A stretch of DNA of 64,000 nt, from assembly GCA_005406025.1 (NCBI GenBank), contig BGZK01000187.1, forward strand, positions 124,001-188,000. The letters run 5' to 3'. The notes beneath the pieces were generated by a model, which was not told the origin of the DNA, did no database searches, and saw only the letters and a program-made list of their open reading frames with translations. Shown piece by piece: positions 1-11,987 of this stretch. Position numbers and translations under genes: made by a program. This DNA comes from Eumeta japonica. Lineage: Eukaryota > Arthropoda > Insecta > Lepidoptera > Psychidae. The first letter of the stretch is position 1. Each line of letters opens with the position of its first letter.

Positions 1-2907
1 TAACAATGAAAGTATCAGATGGAACTAATTTTAAACTGTATTGTAATAGATAATTTTATTTTAATAAAATGAATATGTCGTCCAAACACCCGATGCAAAA
101 TGACAGTTTAATGCCAAGAAGAATATTAGTCAACGATATCCAAGTTTATTAATCTTATTAGAGAAAATTCGATTGCGAACATCAGTTTAAACTTTAAAGT
201 GATTTTTTTTCACGCGTCTCACATATAATGAAGCATACTTTAAAATGTGCAGTCGTTTTTACATGGAATTTAAACATTTTTGTACTATTATTTATTTAAG
301 TGCTTGATTTTGATTAAGATTTAATATATTCATAATACGACAAAAATTTAGAATCATTTTAATAATATAAAATTCTTTTACACATTAATCAAAATATTTT
401 AGACTACGCAGGAACTAGCATAACGATGGCAATCATGTCAATAAACAACATTAAATGAATTGAACACTTAAATGCTTTCCTGATCTCATCTGCATCGTAA
501 ATTTGGATTAATGACAGTCATAGTACAATCACGGTTGAGTCTAAATAATAATTTTTTGGGATATTCAATTCAATCACAAATACGGACGAATATTCCATAG
601 ACCTAATTATGTTTTTAACATTAAGTATTGCCAGCGTAATATTTTAAAATATTTTTCAAAAACTTTCTGCTGTAAACCTCTCTTAGTGTGAAATTAGATT
701 CGAGTTTGAATCAAATACTTGTAAAGAGAATTATGTATTCTCTTACAAATACTTGATTTGAGTACTGACCTGACTTTAAGTACTGTTATCTAACATTTCG
801 TTTTTCAAGATTATTAGATACTTTTTCTCTAATCGCTTCGCAATTGCTATTTGAACTAATAATATTATCGTATTCTTTCAACACTTTTTTCTTGATTGCC
901 TCAGATTTTTTTCATTTTCTACAATTTTGTAATCATGATGATTGACAATTATAATGACTACTCAGATACAGCAGTAAGCTTATTAAAAGCTCGAAAGCCT
1001 TCACATTTACAATCGTAGTATCTATGGTGTTGTAATAACTTGAAGTTTATAAAGATATAGACTGTTTTGTGTAATTTTGTGACACTCTTAAAAACTAGTG
1101 TAATAAATGAATTTTCTGCCACCAAGAAATGGTTTAAACTCTTATAGAGAGCTTTTACATCACTAAGAACATCATAGCAGCATATATAAACGTTTCTGTA
1201 AAGTTTGTATTTGGGTTATCCATATAATAGATCTAAATATCGCTTTAATTCAGCAGGTATCTATACAACAGAGGAATAAAATATATTAAACAGGCTTAGG
1301 CACTTTTACATTTGCTAATTGCTGATATATAGATAATGTCTTTCTAAACCTCGTTTCTACTGCCTTACTATTTTTCAAAGCTATAAACTGGTGTATATTT
1401 CCTAATATTTACAGACCGTGTGCTACTTGGGCAATGACTAATCGGTATAAGTAAAGAATTCGTTCTGCTAACACACAAGCGAAGTCGCGAGGAAAAGTTA
1501 GTTTCTTTACAATTTATAACCTATATGTCATTCTGATAAACTATATTCCTGTTAAGTTTCAGCCAATGTCAAATGAAAAAGAAAAAATTGAAGAAGATAT
1601 TACTGTTGAGGTCGACTTTGAAGAGTATGAATCAGATTATTATATTGAAAGAAATCAGAACTACAGTTAAAGTCAATAAACAATATTAATGTCAATAATC
1701 ATCATGGAGGTAAGGGTATTGTTTCTGAAAATTCCGTCATAACGTCCTGGAGTACGACTACCGGTAAAACGTCGTTAAAAAAATGCGCCTAAAGTACAAT
1801 ACCTCACAGGTGATGTTGAAATGTGTACATATCATGTAGAACGTGACTCCTTCAATTTTTAGAATCGCGATATTTCGGGGATGGTGACTCTTAGAAAAAA
1901 AAGTATAAGGACCATTTTTCTAGATAATTTTAAGATCTATAATTTTTGTCTGTGCTACTTTTTGATAAAATTTATTGTTTTCGAAACAACCTCAAATTTT
2001 GACTTTTGACCCCAAATAGCGCATATGAGATCGATTAGGACTCTTGACACTTTATTCGTAATGCTGTTCCCAAGGTCTCTACCAAAATTTATCATTTACA
2101 ATATTAGTATAAATGTGTATATATATATGAGTATTATCAAATAAATTCTAAACGAATCATTTGAATAAAGTCGAATTTGATTAAAATCGACATCTAAATT
2201 AATTTCACTTATTGTTTTTCTTTTCTACTTTTTTCAGCTCGAAATTAGCGGGAAGTTTTAGACTAAACCTGCATGGTCAACCGTTTTTCAGAATTTTTTA
2301 TTAAGCGATATCTGTCTTACGATATCATTGAAAGGCAAAACGGGTTTCATTTAATTTTACGAATAATTGCCTAATAATTTTTTTTAATAACCCCTAATTA
2401 TTGGTAAGATATGGAAAATAACATATTAAGTATCATGAATTCGATAGATACTTACTTTATAGTTTTTAAGTTATAATCTAAAAATTACATTTTCTGACTA
2501 GTAAAAATTACAATATTAACTTATAATTTTATTTGCAAAGCAGTCTTTTCAGAAGATGTACCACAATATCTGACTATATAAGCATTGTAGTTTAACTTTC
2601 GTTGCGCACTTAATTTGCTAAAAGACGTCACATAATAAATTAATGGAATAATAGTGCTTTAAACCACCCCATCTTTTGTAAAAAAATTAAATATAACAAA
2701 CAACACGACAATTTCTAAGAAAATCGAGGTCGGTGAGGTTTCCGCCCTGACCTATGCAGGATGTCGTCACCGTAAAGAGATCATAGATGAATGTGGATAC
2801 CATTCTTATCGTAACAAAAATATTTATATAAAAATATATAATAATTAATATAGAAAAATAATTTACAAATAAACTTCTAAATCATTGAATTTTCCCAGAT
2901 ATCATAA
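1..2907. other. AT-rich intergenic DNA, no gene recognised
   Basis: AT-rich throughout. The only coding-like patch is the small acidic ORF at 1566-1670, listed separately. A short imperfect hairpin lies near 713-746. I see no splice-bounded exon, tRNA or intact element here. Confidence 0.6.
1566..1858 (+). pseudogene. Short acidic ORF followed by shifted coding-like fragments
   Basis: An ATG at 1566 opens 34 codons of acidic, Glu-rich protein (starts MSNEKEKIEEDITVEV) ending at a TAA. Beyond it another frame stays open through about 1790, containing TSWSTTTGKTSL. It ends in a seven-A run, after which a third frame continues to about 1858. The composition recalls the acidic N-terminus of some transposases, but no catalytic part follows. 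It could be a relic or a real exon damaged by homopolymer errors. I do not recognise the family. Confidence 0.3.
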
Positions 2908-3345
2908 GAAAAATATAAATGTCAGGGCGCATTGATCACACACCGACGGTTCTATTTTTACTTATGCACAACTTCAAGAATATGTTAATCAAATTTCAAA
3001 AAACTTTAACCTGTGCCATAACAAATTTACATTTTAAAACCAACTATCTTATATATTACGCAAGCCACAATGCTTAAGTTTTTTGTTTATTTGAAGACAA
3101 AATATTATATAAATACTCGTTATTATAATTGTTTCAACAACAATAGATATTATTGTACTATTTTTTACTTCAATCAAATTTAAGCATTGCGGCTTGTCTA
3201 ATGGAAAGACAATTTACCAAAAAAGACTAAATTCGTTATGGCAGAGGCTGAAGTTTTGTAAAATTCTACAAAATGTACTCGAATCAGTGGTTCTGTGAAC
3301 ACCGAACCGTCACCGTGTATGCAATATGCCTGACATTTATATTTC
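2908..3345. mobile_element. Foldback/MITE-like element with long inverted arms
   Basis: The left arm (about 2908-3080) is the imperfect reverse complement of the right arm (about 3175-3345). Matching blocks include AAATATAAATGTCAGG at the outer ends, a GACGGTTC block, a GTTATGGCA block and CAAGCC(A/G)CAATGCTTAA near the centre. No transposase ORF is present. This arrangement fits a non-autonomous DNA transposon. The superfamily is unknown because no clear target duplication is visible. Confidence 0.6.
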
Positions 3346-3834
3346 TAAAGTTATCTTGGATAATTCACCTTTTATTTAACAAATTATTTGTACGTTATTT
3401 TTTAATTTCTAAATATAATTATTGTGTCTCATTCCGATAATATTGATTACTTAAGTTTCATATAAAATTTATCCAAAACGTATTGTATTACCCGATAATC
3501 TTCCCATTTCCGCCACATGTATTTCCCCCACCACACTTCGCACGTAACGAATAGATGCGCCAGAGTTACAAGTTAAATTGCATTCTTCTTCGTTATAAGT
3601 TTTTGCAAGAGATTAAGTTGACAGAATAAAAATAAATTCTAAAGCTGCTTAAAAATACATACTTAAAACATGCCCATGGTTATCTGTTAAGGGGTATGTA
3701 CTTAGTAGCAAAAAGGAAAATAAGAATAAAAACTGTTCTTTTATAACAATTGCGTCTATGATAGCCTTTATTTATTATAATTTATTTTTTGTCTTCTATC
3801 TGTGGTAACTTTGACAATTTTTACTATTTTTTTT

Positions 3835-4115
3835 TTATTCAACTTTTAGACGACAGGAAGCGACGAACACGTGAATCGAGTTCTTTGTGTACACTAGACA
3901 CATTCGCTGCCACAACAGTTTCCCGTGCATTTAGTTTTGCCGATTTCGCAGTGTTACACCGACGCGCGCGGCTCAAATGCCACGAGGCGCCGACTACGCT
4001 CCGCCACATGACCGACATCGAGCCCCGGTTCTCGTCAATAGCAGGTAGTCTTTGTCGGGGCGCACTGGCAACAGAAATCGTTAGAAAAGAAAGACGAACC
4101 ATTTACGAAGAGATG
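3835..4115. repeat. GC-richer coding-like block, probably a mobile-element fragment
   Basis: About 280 bases stand out from AT-rich surroundings and are open on both strands. The plus frame includes MTDIEPRFSSIAGSLCRGAL and the minus frame MSVMWRSVVGASWHLSRARR. I have a faint memory of similar peptides recurring as hypothetical proteins in moth genomes, which would make it a dispersed repeat rather than a host exon. An AG follows a pyrimidine-rich stretch at about 3848, so a plus-strand exon cannot be excluded. Confidence 0.35.
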
Positions 4116-4607
4116 CTATTGTTAGCGAAAAAAATTGAAGTGAATACATATTCGTTTCAACGTTTCTTAGTAGTATTTGTTACAATTAATATATTGTTAT
4201 TATCATAATGCAAAACTTTTAGGAATAAGACTGACAATGATTGTAATAGTTTATTTATATTTGTATCATGAGATTTGTCTTGTGGCTGTTGAGCGCTATT
4301 GATGTTGTTGATATAATTAGTATTGCTTTCGCATAATTAGTAATTTATAATTATTCCTTCTTGTAAATCTTAAGGAAAGTACATATTGATCGGTAAGAAA
4401 GTCACTATATTGCTTAATGAATGACTCATAAATACGAAGCAATCGAGAGTACTATACGATCGAAAAAAAATTTTTTTTTTTGCCTCTTGTCAGCAACTAC
4501 TTCTAATGCTGTACATTCGTTAGTACACGAAAATGGGAAAAATGTAATATCATTGTACAGAAAATTTAATGAAGATTAATTCTGTCAACTATTCTTCAAG
4601 AAAACTA

Positions 4608-5147
4608 TTGAAATGAAAACTTCTATAAGCAGGTTTGTACGGGGAGTAATTTTATTCAAGTCGTGAACGATATGGTCACGTGACGTCTAACGCTAACATT
4701 AGGTAATGCTAACGCTAACGCGCAGCTAGTGCACGTAACTCAGGCCGACGAGTATCAACTTGCAAATCAAAAAAAATCTTTGCTACCTCTTTCTTGCAAA
4801 ATAAATTTAATATGTGTTATAAATGGCGTTACTGCACAATGAGGGTTAGGGTTACATGGTATTCTTCTTTCAAATTTCAAGATTTTTTAAAAATATAATT
4901 TAAATAACACACATTCAATACATATATACACAGCACTGATGTACAGGAACTGAAGACGCATACCAATAAGATATATATAGGTATATATAACTTACAGTCG
5001 TGTACATACTTGTCGATCTAAGTTACGTACACTAGCTGCGCGTTAGCGTTATCTAAAGTTAGCGTTTGACGTCACGTGACTATGTCGCTCACGACTTAGA
5101 TGAGATTACTCCCCATCCAAACCTGATTATAGAACTTTTCATTTCAA
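4608..5147. mobile_element. 540-bp Tc1/mariner-like MITE with about 140-bp terminal inverted repeats
   Basis: The first ~138 bases (from TTGAAATGAAAACTTCTATA) are mirrored, with scattered mismatches, by the last ~138 bases ending CTTTTCATTTCAA. Both arms carry CACGTGACGT and TAACGCTAACGCGCAGCTAG blocks. The element is flanked by TA on each side (4606-4607 and 5148-5149), which fits the TA target duplication of Tc1/mariner transposons. The ~260-base centre has no transposase, so it is a non-autonomous derivative. Confidence 0.75.
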
Positions 5148-5149
5148 TA

Positions 5150-6215
5150 AATTATTTTGGACTAATTTCAATATCAAGACGAAGATGTGAAAAATAAGAT
5201 ATGAGAAAGAAGATTAAGAAGAGGAGATGGACAACCAAAAGAGAAGGTGATCAATAATGAGAAAAAAATGGATTTATTTATTATTATAAATATAAATATT
5301 AAACTTAAGTAGTTTGTCATAATAGAGTGGGACTTATTTAAAAAAAAATTCTAAAACATTTATACCTTGAAAAATTTTGATATCTAATATTCTATACATC
5401 ATTTTAAAAACGTATATTTAAAATGACTTATAGAATATTAGATAGATAAATATAAAAATAAATTAAGGTTTTCAAAAATAATTGCTCACTATGCACTTTG
5501 GATTGCACTGCGTAACCGCGCTGGTGCAATAACAGACGGTGTCTCCAATGAAGAATACCGTTTAAGGCCTGCAACACATAAAAAAATCTACAGTAATAAT
5601 AAAATGGTTAACCGCTGATTGGTATTTCTGGTATCTGTCCGACTTTATGGCATGACGTGAGTTCAATAGTTTCCTGCATCAAATTATTACAATAAATATC
5701 GTGAAAATAAATGAAGATTGAATAAAAAAAGTAGTTCCAATCAACTCAATAGATGGCGTTAATAAAAGCTTGACACTTATCTTTCGCTGGTTTTACAATA
5801 TAAATTTATCTCCACTGCCTTATTAGATACACAGCGTGGTATTACTTATGTCTCTCACATCCTATGACGCATTCGTCGACAAAGTAGCATTTCTGACATG
5901 TGTTCCTCATTTTTGTTGAAATTCCATCAAGTTTTACATCTTGTTAAGTTTTGACTGATATATTTTACTTTCATATTATTAAAGTGGAACTACCTAAGCG
6001 GCGACTTGATAATTGGATGTGAATTGAGTGAAATTTCAAGAACGTGTCAAGTTTGATCATATTTCGTTACATGAAGCTTAAGAAAGATCTTACGTAAAGA
6101 AAAGGAGAAAGAGAGCTAGCTATACATTACAACCTGACGGGCGTGAAGCAAAAGAGAAGGACGTATGCGCAACGATAGATAGTGGCGTGTGCGCGCGCGT
6201 TATAAATGTAGTAGG
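5150..6215. other. Intergenic DNA, nothing recognised
   Basis: AT-rich sequence with short ORFs only. No splice-bounded coding segment or terminal repeats were found. Confidence 0.5.
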
Positions 6216-6219
6216 TGTA

Positions 6220-6395
6220 ACTCTGCTACTCTAAATTGCCTGCGAAAGATGCATTACACAGATTCAATGCTCCGCTACCCTTCCTTCGGCTCTTCCGCGT
6301 TTCTGTTTTATGCCATTGCGACGCTTTCATGACTAACTTCACAGCGGCAGAGATTCGTGCGTTGTACTGTACGCGTCAGACGCTATATATGATCA
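6220..6395 (+). repeat. Dispersed repeat family S, copy 1
   Basis: Shares an ordered set of blocks with 32865-33045 (same strand) and 42350-42525 (opposite strand): a coding-like start around AATTGCCT(G/A)CGAA, a pyrimidine-rich CCCTTCCTTC region, GACGCTTTC, and AACTTCACAGCGGCAGAG. The short ORF over it is a by-product of the repeat. No terminal structure or enzyme was found, so the class is unknown. Confidence 0.6.
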
Positions 6396-6921
6396 GCTTA
6401 GGTACAACGTTGTGTAATTAATATTTATCATTGTGTTTAGCGATTATTTACGTTTTTAACATTTGTGTCTTGTAATTATTTGACTATACCCTGGAAGAGT
6501 TACTATGTAAATTTATTTTAACCATTAAAATTTCATTAATGATGACGTTCCTATATTTAAGGAAGTTTCACTTAATGATAGAAGTATGTATATATAATAA
6601 TATATAATCTGCACGCGTAATTATTATTATTGTTTTCAAATTTAATTCCTGCACTGAGTATTGAGTCGAGCATTTTGAACACTCGAAATTCTTGCTCCAA
6701 GCAACTTGATTTTTTTGGGGGACCGTCTATTCCTAGCATTATCTACGGAGTTATTTTAAATTAGTCTTAGTCTTAAAGCCGGAAAACTCCTCATTCATAA
6801 ATTCTGTCACAGTGCAAGGTCCCGATTTTGAGTGGTTGTACTTTGTACAGGGAAGATTTACAGAAGGACCTCCATACCCACAATAATACAATTCGAATAA
6901 TGTTTAATTGTAGTAAGTTAC

Positions 6922-7081
6922 CTGAACCTCTGGGTATTTTCAGCGAGCTGCGATCCCGCCATTTCTGCGAGCACACGGGGCACGTCGACCGGCGTATCGA
7001 CCAGCGCGGTGCCGGCTCCGTTGGCGAGTCCTTGGGTTTCTCGAACGCCAGCAGCTCCTTAGTTGGCTGCTCGTAAGGCAT
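6922..7081 (-). CDS. Candidate first coding exon of an unrecognised minus-strand gene
   Basis: On the minus strand an ATG at 7081 opens 53 codons plus one base, ending at a good splice donor (TTCAG then GTAACT at 6921). The peptide starts MPYEQPTKELLAFEKPKDSP, is rich in Pro, Lys and Arg, and contains CPVCSQKW, a Cys-x2-Cys that might be half of a metal site. The block is GC-richer than its flanks. I chose this ATG because no AG acceptor occurs in the ~50 bases upstream, so it reads as a first coding exon with a phase-1 donor. The next exon should lie to the left, but none was found before 4.1 kb. It lies past the stop of the 11988-15608 gene, so it is probably a separate gene. I do not recognise the protein. 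Confidence 0.45.
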
Positions 7082-7149
7082 GCATATATTGTGATGTGAA
7101 AGTTTTAGATAAGTGTATTGCGAATTCAACAATTAAATACGAAACGGGT

Positions 7150-8290
7150 CACGTGATATTTCTCTGTCGCAATTTCGTTAATGAGACGTTTATAACTGTA
7201 CTAGATAATAATATGTGGGAAAATTACCACGAATTAAACTGAGTAATAAAATAAAAATATTCATACACGCGCATTTGAGAAGTGTACATATTGAAAAACG
7301 CGTTTAAGTGTATCTAAGCAGATATAGAAGAATAGGGTTGGGAAATTTTAAATTAAAAAATATATAGAGATATTTAACAGATTCAGTATTGTAACGTAAA
7401 GCGTTACTTATAATGCTTACATTTTTTTTTATTCCATAATCTAGTATATTCTACAAATTCAAATAAAAAAAAAATCACTCAAAAGTGAAGTTGGACTCCC
7501 GCATTTAAGGTTTCGTACAAACGAACGAAATTACGAGAAATTTGCAAGTTTAGATAAAACTGATATATTACGACTTCTTATAAATTTAAAGTAGTATGAA
7601 CACGAATGTGCATCTAAATTGTAGGTAACTTATTGTATTAAAATCCACTTGCATGCATGCCCATATATGCTGGTGATTAAACTATTACTGTTAACAGTTG
7701 TTAACAAAATTTGTTTTTTTAGATATGCAAAAAACAGATTTTGTTTAAAATAATGTTCGTTCAATTCATTTATAAAGTTCTATCATTGTGATTTTCTCAT
7801 AAGTGAAAACTCATGATTCAAAAGTTAAAATGAGTTATGAGAGAAAGAAATTTTTCGATTTGGAAGCTAATAAATCATACAAAATACACCTTAGAAGGAT
7901 GGTTTACTTAAGATGGTAAATCACACTTAAGATCTCTCGATGTATTTATAAATACCTATCCGACAACATTCCGTACAATGTATTGGGTGAACACATAATT
8001 ATTCATCACTCGTCTTTATGTAAAGAAAATTACCTCTAAATTTTTTTTATAGTAAGTCACATAAGACACCTGTTTGTATAGATGTATCAAAATCGATGAA
8101 ACGATACCAGAGATGCAGCGACATACAAACAGACGGACGGGCGTATGTAAGGGTTCCTCTTTGCATTAGCCTACGAAATTTTAATAAGATATATACGAAT
8201 GGACAAAATATTATCAAACAATTGTTATAAAGAAAACATGAATAACAAACAAATAAAACTACATGCATGGTGAAGAGTTTTAAACACAAT
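7150..8290. other. AT-rich intergenic DNA
   Basis: No exon, element end or RNA gene recognised. It would be upstream sequence for the candidate exon at 6922-7081, but I see no clear core promoter. Confidence 0.5.
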
Positions 8291-8296
8291 TTACGA

Positions 8297-8356
8297 TGCA
8301 TTCTAAAATTTTATCCTCACACTCTAAAACGTGTGAGGATAAAATTTTAGAATGCA
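8297..8356. repeat. Perfect hairpin, 26-bp arms, 8-nt loop
   Basis: Bases 8297-8322 are the exact reverse complement of 8331-8356, separated by TCTAAAAC. No mismatch is visible. It sits 5 bases before a second perfect hairpin. Confidence 0.9.
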
Positions 8357-8361
8357 TAACT

Positions 8362-8430
8362 GTATAAATAATGATAGCACTGATTCTTAGTTCAAATATT
8401 ACTCTGAATCAGTGCTATCATTATTTATAC
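8362..8430. repeat. Perfect hairpin, 25-bp arms, 19-nt loop
   Basis: Bases 8362-8386 are the exact reverse complement of 8406-8430. The arm contains GATAGCACTGATTC. The sequence is unrelated to the neighbouring hairpin at 8297-8356. Confidence 0.9.
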
Positions 8431-8599
8431 CGTTTAAATTAAATTAATGATTTTTTTAAGCAGAAAATAAGTAACTATTCCTTTTATTTAATTGACTTTT
8501 AATTCTCACGTAGACGCGTAGGTCTATGTTTACAGTTTTAATTGTGTCAAATTTTGTTATTCAATATCCAATTATTTGACGGCCCATAGTTTTTTGTAC

Positions 8600-8790
8600 T
8601 GTTTTGCGATCACGTCACTTCATTCTGAGTGTACGCATTGTGGGGCGCACCATCTCTTTCTCGTCACACCGCTCATGCACCGCATGCTAAAGCAACCAAT
8701 GAACGCTACGAACGAACGCCCCTCAGCTGTCAAATGTCTAAACTAGCGCCACCGTCAACGGTCCATCAGTTTCCCGCGCTTTTTTGCGCA
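8600..8790. other. GC-richer unassigned block
   Basis: About 190 bases with balanced base composition inside AT-rich DNA. It contains CAGCTGTCAAATGTC and CGCGCTTTTTTGCGC, a near-palindrome. It could be a regulatory element or a repeat. No splice-bounded ORF is convincing. Confidence 0.3.
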
Positions 8791-9263
8791 GTGCGACAGG
8801 ACGCAAAGATTTTCATTTTTCGCATAGTTTGAATTAGTATTCTTATAGTTGTTATACATTTTAGTAAAGTAGATAAAATTTGCTAACTCGAAGAAAAGAA
8901 AACTAATTGAAAAAGGTGTCCAGTAATAAAAAATGGAATGGTAAACTTAGAGAAGCTGTACCTTCCAAGAGTTTGCTCAAATACAAAGAAATAAAACCAT
9001 ATTTTTGTTCGTATTTGTATTTTCTCTGTTCCTTAATAACTATTTTACAATAACATGTAATTAAAAAATCAACACTCAATACATTTTTTTTCAAGAAACG
9101 CATGCGCACGCGAAGCAACCACGAACGAGTATACGAGTATACAGGCCAGTAATGCCGTAGCGCTTCAAACACAGAGTAAAAAAGTAGCTTGATTGATAAA
9201 GTTACAAGTCGTCAAAATAAATCGACCATAAACAATGTAAATTTTAAATAAACTGAGCTCGGG

Positions 9264-9326
9264 GGTCAGAGTACGGCATCCGTATTTTAACCTCTAAGGT
9301 CGAGTACGGCTGCCGTATCATAACCT
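9264..9326. repeat. Two tandem ~34-bp units with a palindromic TACGGC core
   Basis: GGTCAGAGTACGGCATCCGT at 9264 and GGTCGAGTACGGCTGCCGTA at 9298 begin two similar units, each ending in AACCT. Each core reads TACGGC, one or two bases, then a complement of TACGGC. Such paired palindromes can be subterminal transposase sites or dimeric factor sites; neither is proven here. Confidence 0.6.
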
Positions 9327-9479
9327 GTGTGGGCATGCGCCTTGCGGGCGAATAGTAGTCGGCCATGAATAGTGGGAATAATAATTGTTCGCTTTGAATA
9401 TTTTTTAGGCCTTTTCCCAATTGTCAACTTAAAACTTATTTTCCCATGCATTGTAATGATAGAAAAGGTAAGACTGTAA

Positions 9480-9690
9480 CCTGTGGTGGTGAAATGAATT
9501 CAGCAGTGTAGGCGAGTATGGTGGGCACGTCCATGTCGCGTCTAGTGGATATTCGCGAAAACCGAGACCGCGACGCGCTGCGGTCTGCGCTGCGTGGATT
9601 CACGTCGTGGATGCAAATCTTGTCGGATTCCCTTGAGGAGAAATCGATCTTATTTAAGCATCATCGGTGGCAAGATTTGGCGGACTGACA
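9480..9690. other. GC-rich unassigned block
   Basis: Contains CGCGACGCGCTGCGGTCTGC and GGCAAGATTTGGCGGACTGA. The composition is clearly different from its flanks. It may be the coding end of a decayed transposon, but no motif lets me name it. Confidence 0.3.
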
Positions 9691-9949
9691 CGTAAAAAAT
9701 AAATAAACTTTATTCGTGAGTGGGTTTGCGATTAATATGCAAAAATTACATTTTACATGAGTAAGCTTTTAATATTAAAAATCTCAATAGGGCAACATGT
9801 TTTTCAAATTCACGTGTATAGTGGATTGCATTCCAATTTTTTACGACATTTCAAAGGAGGAAATCGTGTTTACCTTCGGAGTGCAAGTTATCATAAACAG
9901 CCGCTGCACCGGATTATCGTACTTAATGTGTACTTAGAATTTCTCTAAT

Positions 9950-11600
9950 AATTCCTAAGGATTCTCAATTTTCTGTAAATACTTAAAGGCACTATGTTTA
10001 AAGACAATATTAATCGGAATAAATTTCTAGAAACAAAGGAATTTTTCTTTCAGGTTTAATAAAGTGGTCGATACTAAAATTTGCCGCAGTCATTCGACAG
10101 GTGTTATCTAGAAAAATATAGAACTCGTGTATACGAATTATTTTAGTTTATTTTTTTTTAAAGGCAAGTTTTCCTTTAATTCGTAGTGTCCTTTTAATTT
10201 AATCCTATCGCATGTCCGCACACTATTCTTATTGGGGTCACTTCAAACAGCTATCACAATACGAAGTGCCTTGTAACACCTATGTTCCAATAGCATTATT
10301 ATATTAGCAAATACAGCTGTTCTTTGAGCACTTGCACATAGACCTAATTTTATATTTTAAATATGCAATGATTAAACACGCGTCAAAGCAGATTTTGATC
10401 ACCTGACAAAGAAGATTCCGTTACAATGACTCGAATTTTACTTGTCTTTTCTTATATATATATATATATATATATATAGATATAGATATATGCATAAAAA
10501 CTTAATTAAAGCGTAAATTAACTTTTTATGCATATATGTATGCATATGCATATATATATGCATAAAAAGTTAAAGTTCAAGTAGGTCCTTGTAAGTTTGA
10601 AATCATTACTTTCTTACAAATTTTTGCGTATTGGGAAAATATTTTACAAAAGGGTAATCGTAATTCGTCGAAACCTTTAAAAAGTGTAAAAGACTTTTAT
10701 TTATTTACAAGACCATTTTTTTCGGCAAAATCCAATTTCTTTGGGTGTAGATCAAAGACGATTGGATGGAAATGAACTTCGCGTGTCGACACAAATAATA
10801 TTTTTTTTATGGTGGTTAGAAGAGATGAGACAGAATATAAGTATAGGAGAATAAGAGAAAATGAATGTGAAAGTGTACAATAAAACTAGAGAAAAATACA
10901 AAAATATTTTAGGGCCACATAATGAATGAATTAATTCAAGTTTTTTATTTATTTATTGTGATTATTGGATTATTGTACCCATTGATCGCATTGCAAAATT
11001 CACAGAAAACTTTTTAATTGTGTGCACTAATTTATTAATTATTTTAATTTCATTCCTATTTCATATACTAAAATTTGAATCAAATACAAGGAATTTTATG
11101 TTTTTTATTTTTAATTAATGAACTCATGTGCTCTAAAGACGCTAAAACTCGTATACTATTTTTTAATGTGACATAAAGAGCCTTATTTGTATTCTACGCT
11201 ATTTGATGTAGCCAATTAATCACTTAACTAATTATCGGTAACGATAATTACATTCGAAAACAAAACTAAAAAACAAAGTTTTCAAATGAAAAGAAACTAA
11301 AACAATTATTCCTGTATGATCCGTGAAAGTTTGATATATGTGACACGAATTATAATTGTATAAACTTTACAAGTTGCGTGTCGTGAACACGATCGATATT
11401 TTGCGTGTGCCGCTGCTCTGACTGACACTCATTGCGAGTATACATTGTTGCATTGATTTTAGACTACAGATAGATATAACACGGCACAGCGCCCTCTTTA
11501 TTGCCGGATTTCAATTGAATCCTTTCATTGAAATCCGGCTGTGCAACAGATAATTGTAGTTCGACTCGTTTACATTCATTGCACAATGCAAGGTGTTATT
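9950..11600. other. AT-rich DNA with a TA microsatellite and a hairpin
   Basis: A (TA)n tract lies at about 10453-10480. An imperfect duplicated ATGCATAAAAA motif follows, and an 18-bp-arm hairpin spans 10520-10571. Otherwise no feature is recognised. Confidence 0.6.
10520..10571. repeat. Hairpin with 18-bp perfect arms
   Basis: AACTTTTTATGCATATAT at 10520-10537 is reverse-complemented at 10554-10571. It follows a TA microsatellite and probably grew from the same AT-rich instability. Confidence 0.8.
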
Positions 11601-11619
11601 GATGTTAATATTGACTCGA

Positions 11620-11892
11620 CTGCCTGATTGGCGCAGTGGTAGTGACCCTACTTGTTGAGCTGGGGTCGTGGGTTCGATTTCCGCACAAGACAAACATTTA
11701 TTTATTTGATTAAAAACTAATGTTTGTCTTGAGTCTGGGTGTTTCTATGTATTATACGTATATATTTACAAAAAAAAAAGTATGTATGTAGTATATCAAC
11801 TGTCTAGTACCTATAGTACAAGCCTCGTTGCTTAGTTTGGGACCAGACGGTGCTGTGTATATATGTCCGAAGATATTATTATTATATTTCTT
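11620..11892 (+). mobile_element. tRNA-derived SINE, Metulj-like
   Basis: The head has RNA polymerase III promoter elements: an A-box-like TGGCGCAGTGG near 11629 and a B box GGTTCGATTTCC near 11671. The body carries GAGTCTGGGTGTTTCTATG and a GACCAGACGGTGCTGTGTAT block, and the tail is an ATT/TATA repeat ending near 11890. From memory this head-body-tail order resembles the Metulj SINE family of butterflies, the best taxonomic clue in the window. It lies about 95 bases downstream of the stop codon of the minus-strand gene, in antisense orientation, so it may sit in or just past that gene's 3' UTR. Confidence 0.75.
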
Positions 11893-11987
11893 ACTGCTTT
11901 TATATAATACTTTTTTTTTCTATTAGTATATATATTTCGTATACAGTATTTATGTAATATACAAAAATTACAATATATTTAATATGC

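Noticed and set aside
4843..4856. GGGTTAGGGTTA, a telomere-like motif
   Set aside because: Only two units, in the middle of a MITE; insects use TTAGG. Coincidence.
11620..11700. Functional tRNA gene
   Set aside because: A and B boxes are present, but the sequence continues into a SINE body and tail and the acceptor stem does not pair.
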